A stretch of 64,000 nucleotides of DNA, from positions 242,994 through 306,993 of the forward strand of contig CH002331.1 of the NCBI GenBank assembly GCA_000149265.1, given 5' to 3'. Numbering within the stretch: position 1 is the stretch's first letter; the number at the start of each line of letters is the position of its first letter. The notes under the pieces are model-generated. The model made no database searches. It saw only the letters and a program-made list of their open reading frames with translations, and was not told the origin of the DNA. Positions 51,418-60,954 of this stretch are shown one piece after another. The DNA comes from Ciona savignyi. Taxonomy: Eukaryota; Chordata; Ascidiacea; Phlebobranchia; Cionidae. The position numbers were made by a program, and so were the translations under genes.

Positions 51418-53049
51418 ATCTATAATGCACCGGTGCAATTATCAAAAGCTTCCCACGGCCCTTCTTCATTCTATACAGTTAAAACCCATGACCACTAGGA
51501 TGACGACCAGAAGCAGAACAAAATTTGCCATTCCATTCTGCAGTAAAACGATTTCCCAACAGTCCATGAAATATATCGGCCACAAATACTGGCATCAATT
51601 ACCAATAAAAATTCGCGAAATCCAACCACATCATAAATTTATTAAAGCTGTTAAACAACACCTCTTGAATGATCCTCATCCCCTTCCATGAGTTTACTAT
51701 CACCACTTTTCTTACCTAAATACTTCCCTATAATTTAGTTTTATTGCCAGTCACTTTAACTATAATATTTATTTACCTCATATTACATTTACATTTATTA
51801 GCCTACCTTATCTTTATAATTACTTTTCTTTATTTATTCCCCTATCCTCCCACACTGCACGCTCCTCTCACAAAGCTATGACTTTTGTTTTGTTTTTTTA
51901 TTTGCTTTTATTATTGAGATTAAATTGCTTTGTTCATAATTTTACTATTTCACCATCACTTTATTGGCCCAATGTTTTACTGCTGTTAACAGCATGCTGT
52001 TTTATTTTTAACATATCACCATTTTAGTCACTAGGGTTTTTACTGTTAATGGCATGCCGATGGCAATTTGTATCTTGCAGTGCTGTTTTTCTTTATAGTT
52101 TATTACCGGCCCTAATAGTATTCCCCCTATTTATTACCTTACTGCATGCCACATCCTATTAGTACTTCACCAGCACTTTGCTCTATTCACTCTTATTATG
52201 CACTGTTTTTCTTTTCTTATAATTTTTATTAGCAGTCTATAAGACCCATACTGCCCAGAAATTATTTTTCCAGTTGCAAAGAAATTCCATAGGCGGAAAT
52301 GATTGCTCTTCCACCTTCCCCGGCTCATTTACCTGCTCTTCGCCGACGGCTGCGATCCTTTTCTCCGATGATGCCCCAATAAAGTTGAGATTTGGAAGTG
52401 GAACCCAATTACTGTGGAGACTTCACATTAAACTGTTTCGGAATTGCTATTCATTAATTACACACAAAAAGCGGAAGCTTGCTGCTGTTTGTCTTTTTTC
52501 CTATTTTTGCATTCTTATTTTAAATATTTATGTATATTGTATACATATTACTATCATAAATTAGTTTATTTATATATTCTAGTGCAGTAATGTTCTGCAC
52601 TCAAATTGCTTCATTTATTAAACATAGTGCAATAACTGTTTTTGCACCAAAAATAATTTAATGTCTGAAAGTGTGTTTTGAAACGGTTTTTTAACCACTT
52701 GTGGAATTTCATTTAAGGGTTTTTTTCTTTTTCCACTTAATCCCAAAGCCGGCTCCCCCCTCAGTAGCCTACTGGGTCGCGCTTGCACACTTTTACTCAA
52801 GTATTAAATAACACCAAATTTAATTAGTTCATTTTGATTTAATTTGTTTCGTTGAAACTTATTTGTATTAATGTAAGGTTTAACGGCCACGTCGTTTTTT
52901 CCCTTAATTTGTAATGTGTTTATCCACTGACGTGTTTTAACTACTGTAGTTTTGCGGTTTCATCCTGTCTCCTCAATGTAAAATAATTGTTTTATTCTTC
53001 CTTACTGTAATGAAGGAGCGAAAAAATAAACTAAACTAAACTAACTAAG

Positions 53050-53830
53050 GGCAAATGGTGGAAAAACACCCTAGAAATCTATTTTTTTAAACTTTTTGCT
53101 GTTAAACGCATAATAGAAACCCAACGTGGAAACCAATCTGTGTTGTCTGATTTACGACGTGACCAAGAACTTATGAGAAAGGCTTCCAGCCAAGAGTTCA
53201 GTAACACAGTAGGAGTTACCGCGAGGTGATCTGACGATGGATCGAAACCAGCTCGTTAGTTGGTGGAGACCTTATGCAAGGCTCGTCTTAACAGGCATCA
53301 CTTTAACTAAGCGGATCACTTTAACTCGTCTTAACAGGCATCACTTTAACTTTTTGGCCATTACCTCACAACGGGCAGAAATTACTCTGATGATTGCCGT
53401 GTGATAACGCTTTCTTATGCATTAATAAATAAACAAATTCTCATGTAATAACTCCTGCATTTTCCCATATTTCCGGATAAAACATAACAATCCTCTCCTT
53501 CATAATCATACACATATTATATGTTGTGAAAATGCGTTTAATTGCTATCCCTGGAGTAATACATGCAGGTTTCCAGACAGTTATTGTGTGCCCTGTAATC
53601 AACTGTAATCATGCCCGCATGTGTGTAATAATCATTTACTTTGGTATGTACCATTCTTTGCGTACATTTCGTGCTTTATAACCCGACGTGTTTCGCTTTA
53701 ATTTTATTCACTACGATTTACTACCAAGTACCGGTATCTAATACAAGAATACAACATTATATTTATTTAGAGGAGTTTTATTCTGTCCAAATCATCCACA
53801 GAGATAATGATCTTGTATTGAACTTGGTAG
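53050..53830. other. Intergenic DNA with a short duplication and SINE scraps
   Basis: GTCTTAACAGGCATCACTTT occurs twice, at about 53285 and 53328. SINE-like fragments (GATCTGACGATGGATCGAAA, CTGATGATTGCCGTGTGATA) lie at 53225-53480. No gene was recognised. Confidence 0.45.
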
Positions 53831-53834
53831 TTAA

Positions 53835-54030
53835 AAATGAACTTAACGGACATTGCCTGAATCCAGTGAAACGATGGGTTCTACTAAATTAAAGGAACGT
53901 GTTTATCATTTACAACACACTGCAGTAGCTCCGGTATCCCAGTGGTAGGCATGAGGTGATCTGACGATTGCCCGTCTGTTAACCCCCTTGGTTTCCCATG
54001 CACGGGCATAAACATAAATATCTCATCCCA
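53835..54030 (+). repeat. tRNA-derived SINE, 5'-truncated
   Basis: It retains ACGGACATTGCCTGAATCCA, CACACTGCAGTAGCTCCGGT, GAGGTGATCTGACGATTGCC and the 3' part to ATAAATATCTCATCC. Confidence 0.75.
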
Positions 54031-54084
54031 ATGTCAGCTATGTTCGAGGGGAGAATATCTCTCCTCTTTGAGGGCTGATTTAAT

Positions 54085-54247
54085 GTGTAGTTTAACTGAA
54101 ACGTTGATTTCGGTTTAGTAGAACACATTTAATGTCCACTAAATGCCTTGTCCAATGATACAACGGACTAGCTAGCCACCAGTTTTGAACTGGCAATCTT
54201 TCGGCTGAAAGGTGACACACTAACCAACCAAGCTATTCGACCAGATA
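54085..54247 (-). repeat. tRNA-derived SINE, head half
   Basis: On the minus strand it holds the head and body up to the TAGTAGAACACATTTAATG region. The box B region is CAATCTTTCGGCTGAAAGG and the head CACACTAACCAACCAAGC. Confidence 0.65.
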
Positions 54248-54334
54248 TTTGTTCAAAAGTGGGAAATAAATAAACAATTACCACTACGCAGTCGGACCAC
54301 ATTTATTTTTAATTTTTAAAATTTTATTATTTAT

Positions 54335-54482
54335 TTATTTTATTTTGGTTTAACGGCCACGTCTAATTATACCAAAATTTAATAATTCATTGCTTTTTTA
54401 GACGTGTTCTAACGACTGTCGTTTTTCGTTTTCCAAATTTTTATTAATGGTCGTGGAAACAAAAAATAAACTAAAATAATTT
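54335..54482 (+). mobile_element. LINE 3'-end fragment
   Basis: GGTTTAACGGCCACGTC through GACGTGTTCTAACGACTGTC, 'TAATGGTCGTGGAAACAAAA' and AATAAACTAAAATAA match the last 190 bp of the LINE at 49507 and of 832-1240. Confidence 0.65.
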
Positions 54483-54787
54483 CAAATTATTTTACCTCCT
54501 TTTTAACTTTTTTCATAAAACCAAGCTGAACAAAAATCTTCCCTTTCGTTCCTGTAGTGCAGAAGTTATAACTCGTGTGTGAGTGTGTAGCATTGCTCAA
54601 CCCACTTTAAACGCAGCATACAGAACAGTTAGCGAGATCGGAAGAAAAGATACGACTTGGGTCACCAATTTTGTTGTGCATGTTGAAGACTGGTACAAAA
54701 AATGAATGTTGAACATAAATTAAAAGTTTTTTCCTATTTTACCCTTCTTTTTACCAAAAAAAGGGTTGAAAATGCATAAAGTTTTTT

Positions 54788-54895
54788 TCTTTTTTTACAA
54801 GGCAAAGATTCACACCCATGATGGGCTTGTCGGTAATATCGTATATAGAAATCAGTATATGATTAGGTCGCGCTAACAATTCGACCACACAACCT
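54788..54895 (-). repeat. Class-II tRNA-like repeat
   Basis: The same family as 34147 and 59872: minus-strand GGTTGTGTGGTCGAATTGTT, then a spacer and CCCATCATGGGTGTGAATCT with an A-rich tail. Confidence 0.5.
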
Positions 54896-54984
54896 TCTCA
54901 TTGTTATCCCACATAAGGAAAACAATATCTTCCCCACCATTGGTCCATCAGAAAAACAATGGTTAGTCATCATTCAGCCTTAAA

Positions 54985-55165
54985 TTATCATTCAGCCTAA
55001 AGGTTGTAGGATTAAAACTGGTCGCTAACCAATCAGTTGGGTTGTCACGCAATATATAAGTGGACATCGTGCAAACCCAGCGGATTAATGGGTTCTACCA
55101 AATTAAAGGAACGTGTGAATCATACACAACACACTGCAATAGCTCCGGTAACTTGCGCGGTACAT
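54985..55165 (+). repeat. tRNA-derived SINE, 5'- and 3'-truncated
   Basis: It contains AAAGGTTGTAGGATTAAAAC, CCAGCGGATTAATGGGTTCT and CACACTGCAATAGCTCCGGT. Confidence 0.65.
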
Positions 55166-55250
55166 GAGTTATGAAACAAAAGGCGATTTAATACTTCAAT
55201 ATTGTTTTCACCAGGATAAAAATAACACTAAAAAAATCGGTTAGACTTAG

Positions 55251-55536
55251 GATAGGATATTTATGTTTATCCGTGTGAATCAGAAAACCAATGGCCGTTA
55301 CCACATAGACAATCGTCAGATCACCTCACACCCATTGTCCGGTTACCGGAGCTTTTGCAATGTGTTGTATGTGATTTACACGTTTCTTTAATTTAGTAGA
55401 ACCTGTTAATCCGCTGCGTTCAGACAATGTCCAAAGTGCCTTGCCCAACGACATTGACTACAAGCTTTAAACATGCAACCCGTCGGTTGAAAGGAAACAC
55501 ACACTAACCCACCAAGCTATTTAGTCAGATTTAGAC
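55251..55536 (-). repeat. tRNA-derived SINE, near full length
   Basis: GGATAGGATATTTATGTTTA to CACACTAACCCACCAAGC follow the reverse SINE order. The head is slightly decayed. Confidence 0.75.
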
Positions 55537-55600
55537 CCCACAACCTTTCGACCACTGTTTCGTCCAGCCACTAAATATAATAAAGTCTTTAGTTACTTAC

Positions 55601-55924
55601 TGTAGAAGCTTCTTTACGAAAGATTGCAAAAAAACATAAGTAGCATTCAAAGGCAGCGTAACCAATATTAAAAGCACCGGAATAAACTAGATAAGATTCG
55701 GAATCATCAAACTGGTCTTTGGGTTTGAAAGAAGATGTGACCAAAGCGAACGCTTGGGACCTTGCAGTTTGTGTCATCTAGTGTCCAAAGATATGGTGCG
55801 AAATAGTCTGGTCGTTAAAACGCCAAATTCTTTTTCGATTTCCTCCACTAGTTTAGTGACGATTCCAGCCCAAAGGCATTCACATCCAGCGTATTCCCAT
55901 GCATTGTAATCGATATTAATATAC
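55601..55924 (-). pseudogene. KAP-family P-loop NTPase fragment (post-Walker-A region), frameshifted
   Basis: After an acceptor (ATCCACAG|G) the minus strand encodes YINIDYNAWEYAGCECLWAG, IVTKLVEEIEKEFGVLTTRL and FRTISLDTR, then a stop at about 55778. FNAWEYAG..LWAG..T.L...IE..FG is the signature of KAP NTPases (Kidins220/NKPD1 type), membrane-anchored P-loop proteins. A second frame carries on at once (SFKPKDQFDDSESYLVYSGA, YAAFECYLCFFAIF, a possible membrane segment) and ends at a strong donor (ACA|GTAAGTAA). The junction needs a one-base shift, so this is either a decayed gene or a sequence error. Confidence 0.65.
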
Positions 55925-56079
55925 CTGTGGATGGGATGTTTTTAAAATTTGGAATCTCATTTGTTAAGAGAGTCAGCAGTGTAAAGAGATCCAAAAGGCC
56001 TGTGAAACCGAGATATGTTAAGATATTAATGTTTTAAATTTCGGCCGGGGTGCAACACCTCTCAACCAAAATGTGTCAG

Positions 56080-56310
56080 GTTCGAAACTGGTCGCTAACT
56101 ATCAGTTGTGTCTTTGGGTAAGACACCCAAAGAAAATTGCCTGAAGGAACATGTCTATCATACACAACATACTGCAATAGCTCCGGTATCCCGACATGGG
56201 ATACGAGGTGAGTATGCTATCCTTATCGCTGTAAATGGGAAAACCAAGGGGGTTAACCCACTGGCCATTGTCAGATTACCTCGTGCCCACCGTCGGTTAC
56301 TAAACACAGT
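56080..56310. repeat. Two abutting SINE fragments, plus then minus
   Basis: Plus-strand SINE pieces (CAGGTTCGAAACTGGTCGCT, CATACTGCAATAGCTCCGGT, GGGATACGAGGTGA) meet at about 56210 a minus-strand 3' half (TGCTATCCTTATCGCTGTAA, AACCAAGGGGGTTAACCCAC, GATTACCTCGTGCCCACCGT). Confidence 0.6.
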
Positions 56311-56504
56311 CATCATCTTAACAGAGTGGCTTAATTGGTTCTGCTGAAATTAAAAAAACATGTCAATAATGTACAACGCACCACTACAGGTATGGTGGGC
56401 ACGAGGTGATCTAACCCATGCGAAAAAGACGATTGCATTTTCTTTTCACAGCAAGAAAACATGAATTTCTTATATCATTTAAAAAACCAATAAAGCTAAA
56501 AGTT

Positions 56505-56665
56505 TAGTTTATTTTTTTCTATCCACGATAAAAACACGAAGCAGGGTCTCTAATAAAACTTTGGAAAATGGAAAAAAACGGCAAAACGACAGTCGCTAAA
56601 ACACTTTTAAATTAAATAAATTATTTACATTCGGTATATATTTAGACATGGCCGCCAAACCTACA
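56505..56665 (-). mobile_element. LINE 3'-end fragment
   Basis: Reverse orientation: AGTTTAGTTTATTTTTTTC tail, AACGGCAAAACGACAGTCGC, then ACATGGCCGCCAAACCTAC. It matches the 3' end of the LINE at 49507. Confidence 0.6.
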
Positions 56666-56756
56666 TAAAAAATAAAATAAATGTTTATAAAAAAAATATT
56701 TACACTAGTTATGACAGGATATCATAATCACCTTGTCGCTTTCTTTTTTATTTCAG

Positions 56757-57015
56757 GTGGTTTGTTAATTACGAGTTTGTCGGCTTTTGTTGCCTCTTTA
56801 AAAATTAGTGGTTGCTCGGAGATAGGTCATAGCCTTGTGAATGTTGCGTAGAATAAAACGCGAAAGAAACTAGGTTTGTTCCAGCACGCAAGAATACCGA
56901 TCAGCGCCAATAAAATTAAACCGCTGAGGAGTAATGACGAACATGATGCACAGCACTGAGATCATACATAGGAGAACGATTAATAAAATCATTGAGAATC
57001 TCCATTTAAAAGCTT
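56757..57015 (-). pseudogene. Possible KAP-type membrane-segment exon, frame disrupted
   Basis: The minus strand encodes FKWRFSMILLIVLLCMISVL, CIMFVI in one frame and LSGLILLALIGILACWNKPS, FFRVLFYATFTRL in the next, followed by a stop. Two adjacent hydrophobic segments resemble the membrane insert of KAP NTPases. It lies upstream of the NAWEYAG exon on this strand, the wrong order for a single gene, so it may belong to another copy. Weakly supported. Confidence 0.3.
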
Positions 57016-57295
57016 ATTTTCATCCTGGCTTTCAGAAAATATTTACTAGATGACCTGCGTAATTAATTTAGGTAATTATGGAACTGAATAAGCGACGATG
57101 TGTAAATAATATCCGGCCGGTTAGTCTGTCGGGTAAGTGATCAGGTTCAGGAAAAATATGTATAAAGATTTAAATCAGTAAAAATACGTATAAACATCGC
57201 ACCTACAACGTTTTAACCATTTAAGACGATGATACTGATATTAAATCAAGATGGTGATTGTTTAACTGCGACTTGCGAAATACTTCCTCTTTTTA

Positions 57296-57480
57296 CTCGC
57301 TGCATCACGATAACGTTATGACTCCGTAGTACTTCCCACGGGCTCAGCACGTTCTCTAGCATTGCGGGAAGCGCATATCCCGGATTGAGCGGATGTTTTT
57401 GTTGGTGCTAACATCTTAACGCAAAATATCGAAAGCTCTTTTGCAATGTACAATAAAGTGTTCATTATGAGGTAACCTAA
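57296..57480 (+). repeat. Isolated copy of the tandem-unit / upstream-module sequence
   Basis: CGCTGCATCACGATAACGTT, GGCTCAGCACGTTCTCTAGC and GATGTTTTTGTTGGTGCTAA match the array at 39-46 kb, about 11 kb away. An opposite-orientation partner (TTAAGATTTTAGCACCAACA) occurs at 57945-57985. Confidence 0.65.
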
Positions 57481-58189
57481 GGTATTACTAGCAAACATCG
57501 TGTATTGAATATATTATACCAACAACCGTAAGAAGGTACCCGATATTGGTGGATGGTGTGGTACATGCGGGTGCTCGTTTAGTCAGAAATCCGAATTTTT
57601 ATGATGCTAGACACTGTTTAATACAATCTTATAGTTCACACCTTACATATATCGATAGCAAGACGTAATTAAAACCTAACCAAAGCATATTGGTAATTAT
57701 TTTTTTTCTTCGAAAGCCGTCATTGCAATATTTCCGCACCATTCCCGCCGTCATTCCCTTGCGTTTACTTTCTCAAATAAACCCTGGAAGTTTTAGAAAG
57801 TGACGCATTCTTTGAAGGTCTGAAAACCGAGCAGCCGTCTAATGCAAATATAATATTTGATACAACATATTCGCTAGCTATATGTTAGCTTAAATCATAA
57901 TAAAGACTTTATTGTACATTGCAAAAGAGCTTTCGATATTTTGAGTTAAGATTTTAGCACCAACAAAAACATCCGCTCAATACATATGTTTTTAATCGTT
58001 TCTTCTTTCTTAAGTGCCTTCTTGTGGAGTACCCCTGATAAACTACATGCCTTCGTTATTTTAGGTACAAGCAACGCAGAATGCTACGATTGAAATATAA
58101 TATTTGTGATCCAACATATTCACTTGTTATGTCTGAAGTTGCATTACAAACAACACTTTAATGTCCGTTTGAAAACTACGTTTAATGTT

Positions 58190-58364
58190 TTGCGTTAGTA
58201 TTTTAATAACCACAAACATCTGGGTTATCCAATTTCCGCATTTCGAGAGAACGTGCTGAGAAGAAAAATGAAAAAGACTTTTTACTTAAAAAATAAAAAA
58301 AGTCTTTTCCATAAATTCCAATCCTTATTCGAACAAGGTATCATTCTTAAAAGAATACAGCAAG
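58190..58364 (+). promoter_or_regulatory. Upstream module and non-coding first exon of peptide gene 2
   Basis: TTTTAATAACCACAAACATC, TCCAATTTCCGCATTTCGAG and AGAACGTGCTGAG correspond to the module of gene 1. The untranslated first exon ends at 58364 (CAGCAAG|GTAAGC). It contains a hairpin-forming pair (AAAAGACTTTTTAC / AAAAAAAGTCTTTT, about 58268-58309). A 60-codon frame across the exon is not thought to be real. Confidence 0.45.
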
Positions 58365-58427
58365 GTAAGCGTATCTATAGATATGCCAGAACACAAGCTG
58401 TTTTGGTGACAACGATTAATTTTGCAG

Positions 58428-58722
58428 ATGAATAAAGCTCTCTTCGTACTCCTGCTCGCACTTGTGCTTCTTGTCACTGAAGAATCTGACGCTTGGCGCC
58501 GCCGTCGTCGTCGTCGCAGAACTTCCCGCAGACGTCGCAACAGATGGGCATGGAACGAAAAGGAACAATCGCAGGAAATGCCAGGTAACATTATCTCAAA
58601 AACTCTTAACTTGCCTTGCATCCTAACGTTTGGCTTAGCATTGGTTTGTACGAGAGACCTAACTGAGAATAATTTCAGAAATGGAAGCAGATGAACTGGA
58701 TGTCGATATTAACGAAGAGTAA
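58428..58722 (+). CDS. Secreted arginine-rich peptide precursor 2 (antimicrobial-like), 66 aa
   Basis: Paralog of the gene at 46506, with identical architecture and length: coding exons 58428-58584 and 58679-58722 joined in phase 1, an intron ending directly before the ATG (TTTTGCAG|ATG), and a 3' UTR intron. Signal peptide MNKALFVLLLALVLLVTEES (cut after ESDA), cationic core WRRRRRRRRTSRRRRNRW (23-40), then an acidic tail (EKEQSQEMP, MEADELDVDINEE). Compared with gene 1 the signal peptide differs at two positions, while the core and tail differ more, for example IS to TS, R to N, and an extra Trp after the core. The 3' UTR intron has been enlarged by a SINE (58768-59035). A poly(A) signal AATAAA lies at about 59098. 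Role inferred from architecture only. Confidence 0.8.
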
Positions 58723-58767
58723 GCACTCGAGGTAAAACTAGTTTTTATTTAAACTATATTTTATGAT

Positions 58768-59035
58768 AAGATATTCATGTTTATCCCCGTGAATGAGAAA
58801 ACCAAGGGGGTTAACACACGGCAATCGTCAGATCACCTCGCGCCCACCGTCGGGTTACCGAAGCTAATGCAGTGAGTGAGTGTATTATTCACACGTTCCT
58901 TTAATTTGATAGAACCCATTATTTCGCTGGGTTCAGGCAATGTCCGTTAAGTGCCTTGCTCAAGGACACAACTGACTAGATAAAGACTAGTTTCGAACCT
59001 GCAACCCTTTGGCTAAAAGAGGACGCACTAAACGA
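58768..59035 (-). repeat. tRNA-derived SINE in the 3' UTR intron of peptide gene 2
   Basis: AAGATATTCATGTTTATCCC, TAACACACGGCAATCGTCAG, TTTCGAACCTGCAACCC: a near full-length minus-strand copy. The host intron runs from CTCGAG|GTAAAA (about 58732) to TTCAG|GTCGAC (59054). The corresponding intron in gene 1 is only about 57 bp. Confidence 0.8.
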
Positions 59036-59109
59036 CCAATTTAAAACACTTCAGGTCGACATGAAGAACGAAACTTTTATTCAAAATATTGCAACCAAAT
59101 AAAAGCAGC

Positions 59110-59820
59110 CTGTATAAAACTTACTGTGTTGTGCATGACATGTAGAAATAGGAGAAAGTACAAGAAAGGGTTGCATATAATGCTTTGTATCATATAGTAA
59201 TTTGTATTTTTGACAAACCAAAATTAGGTAACCGTGCAGTTCAATTGATATTTCATTACTTAGTTATGAAGAATAAAATGGGAATATTATGGATCCCTTT
59301 GGGTCCGAAGTGGGAACATTTTTACTCCTTTTTTCTGTTTTTTTTCTGCCCACGTCCGTGAGAGGTGTGTCGCCTGCTGTTTAGTAAAAAAGGAATCGGG
59401 TTGAAACCTTCGTTAATGTTAACTGACAGATTGGTATTATTTTTTTACGGTGTATTACAAAAGTCCCTTCGACTTTCCGACACATCAAAAAATGCGGAAA
59501 CGAGGATGTTTCGGCATTTCCGGTGCTAATAATCGTTGACCGGTAATGTCTCAGGACAAAAAAATAACTAATTATTAAAAAAATAAATAACTCAATGATG
59601 TATAGCCTAAGCGGAATATATAAAACTTGAATGGTCTTTACATAACTAAAACTACCACGAAAATCCTCAAAAATATAGATGGCGTATAACCAATTAAGAC
59701 CTCTATGCGCCAGCAGATGTAACGAGTGGTACCCTCTATGAGTTATTGTTTTTAAACGAGTGTTTTGCTGAGTAACGATGGTGGTGTTTCTCCAATGTTT
59801 GTTTGGTTAAAAGCTGCATG
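59110..59820. other. Intergenic DNA, no gene seen
   Basis: AT-rich with homopolymer tracts; no supportable feature. Confidence 0.4.
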
Positions 59821-59827
59821 TTCTATG

Positions 59828-59990
59828 GATCGCATTAACCATTCGGCCACACGGCGCGTTTTTTTGTTTGTTTTTACCGAGCCAAGTTTCGAACCCATGA
59901 TGGGCTCGTCACCAGGACCGTTTTATGTATAGGTGGGTATATGTATCGGTCGCGTTAACCATTCGGTCACACGACCGTACAACACACGGC
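59828..59990 (-). repeat. Class-II tRNA-like repeat, one copy plus a partial one
   Basis: 59872-59988 on the minus strand: GGTCGTGTGACCGAATGGTT, AACGCGACCGATACATATAC, ACGAGCCCATCATGGGTTCG, AAACTTGGCTCGG plus an A/C-rich tail. A partial head (59828-59855) precedes it. The CACACGGCGCG motif recurs on either side (about 59848 and 59984), a possible target duplication. Confidence 0.55.
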
Positions 59991-60074
59991 GCGTTTTGAC
60001 CGTGTATGCTTTGTAGTGCTCTAGCGCCTCGCGTGTTGTAGTTAAGGCAAAATGTTTAACACTAGAGTTGATCG

Positions 60075-60134
60075 AAATAAAAAAAAACGGACAAAAACAA
60101 TATGTGTCCCATTTTTTCAAATTGGACCCATAAT
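60075..60134 (+). repeat. 3' end of a tandem-monomer element
   Basis: CGGACAAAAACAATATGTGT, CCCATTTTTTCAAATTGG, ACCCATAA: only the terminal module is present. Confidence 0.7.
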
Positions 60135-60177
60135 AAATCAATCGCAATTTTAAAGGATTAGCACATTTTTAACTTAC

Positions 60178-60282
60178 TTTGTATTTGTTTGAGTAAAAAC
60201 GACTTCCATTTCCCCATTTGTCAAATACACCAACAGTGATCGGGCATGAAGAGGTTTTAATCCGTCGAGCCAGCGCTTCGGC
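60178..60282 (-). pseudogene. KAP-family P-loop NTPase exon with degenerate Walker A
   Basis: The minus strand encodes AEALARRIKTSSCPITVGVF and DKWGNGSRFYSNKYK, ending at a strong donor (AAA|GTAAGTT). The ALAR...PITVG(V/I)F..WG.G order is the start of a KAP NTPase domain. The Walker A lysine is missing: WGNGSRF stands where WG-x-GKS is usual, so nucleotide binding is doubtful. It is on the same strand as, and 4.3 kb upstream of, the NAWEYAG exon at 55924. The arginine-rich peptide gene 2 lies between them on the opposite strand. Confidence 0.55.
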
Positions 60283-60342
60283 TTATATAGTGTGTCGAAG
60301 ATAATCCATCGCCTATTCCGTCGTTTAGTAATCTACCTGAGA

Positions 60343-60560
60343 TTTGGAGATTTGTATACAAAACTGTACTTTTACCCGAAATTTGTATAAAAAACAATAC
60401 TTTTACCCGACGATTGTATTACGAAACTATACTTTTACATTGGATTTCAATGGCAAAATTGAACTTTTACGCGAGATTTATGTGACAAAACTATACTTAT
60501 ACTTGATAATTGTATGACAAAATTATACTTTTATCCGAGATTTGTATCACAGAACTTTAG
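60343..60560 (+). repeat. Minisatellite, about 36-bp unit, ~6 diverged copies
   Basis: The unit approximates GAGATTTGTATNACAAAACT, ATACTTTTACCC. Examples begin at about 60350, 60388, 60425, 60470, 60508 and 60537. Confidence 0.7.
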
Positions 60561-60564
60561 AATA

Positions 60565-60892
60565 GGAGGACAGGATATTTATGTTTATCCTCGTGAACGA
60601 AAAAAACAAGGGGTTTATCACACGGGCTATCGTCAGATTACCTCGTGTTGGATTACCAGAGCTATTGTAGTGTGTTGTCGGTTTACCGGAGCAATTGCAG
60701 TATGTTGCGTATGATGAACACGTTACTTCAATTTGGTAGAACCCATTAATCTGCTGGGTTTAAGCAATATCCGTAAATTGCCTTGCCCAAGGACACGACC
60801 GTCTTGCTATCGACAAGTTTCGCACCTGCAACCTTTCGATTGCAAGGCGACACACTTAACCGACAGACTAACCGGCCGGACTCATACTAATC
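60565..60892 (-). repeat. tRNA-derived SINE, full length with internal duplication
   Basis: AGGACAGGATATTTATGTTT to GACTAACCGGCCGGAC. The segment ending in GAGCTATTGTAGTGTGTTG is followed by a near repeat (GGAGCAATTGCAGTATGTTG). Confidence 0.8.
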
Positions 60893-60954
60893 GGCCGCAC
60901 TTTAACTTTAACTGAATTTTTTATCAAAAACTCCTAATTTCGGTTGTTAATTCC

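Larger units (their letters stand above)
49507..53046 (+). pseudogene. Spliced-leader-tagged, 5'-truncated L2/CR1-type LINE with two nested insertions
   Basis: The copy opens with ATTCTATTTGAATAAG (49507-49522), identical to the Ciona spliced leader as I recall it, fused directly to GG TCA ATA CTT, which continues as reverse transcriptase: SILGPLLFLIYINDLP, MFADDTSIFTSG (catalytic DD), LSTNKLVVNIDKTKFMYF. The frame stops at 49809 for a 339-bp MITE, resumes at 50149 (FKFLGLTIDNRLSW, LLILSHIQYCISSW), stops at 50543 for an 874-bp element, and resumes at 51418 to end at 51691 (HKYWHQLPIKIREIQPHHKF ... stop). Removing both insertions with one target copy each keeps the frame open. A 1.35-kb 3' UTR ends in AAACT repeats (53025-53046). 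The N-terminal half and endonuclease are absent. Confidence 0.8.

Noticed and set aside
58253..58435. 60-codon lysine-rich frame in the 5' region of peptide gene 2
   Set aside because: It spans the untranslated first exon and its intron and has no counterpart in gene 1.
58325..58621. 98-codon minus-strand frame opposite peptide gene 2 (RRRLREVLRRRRRRR...)
   Set aside because: It is a mirror of the arginine codons on the plus strand, and the plus-strand gene has splice sites, a signal peptide and a paralog.
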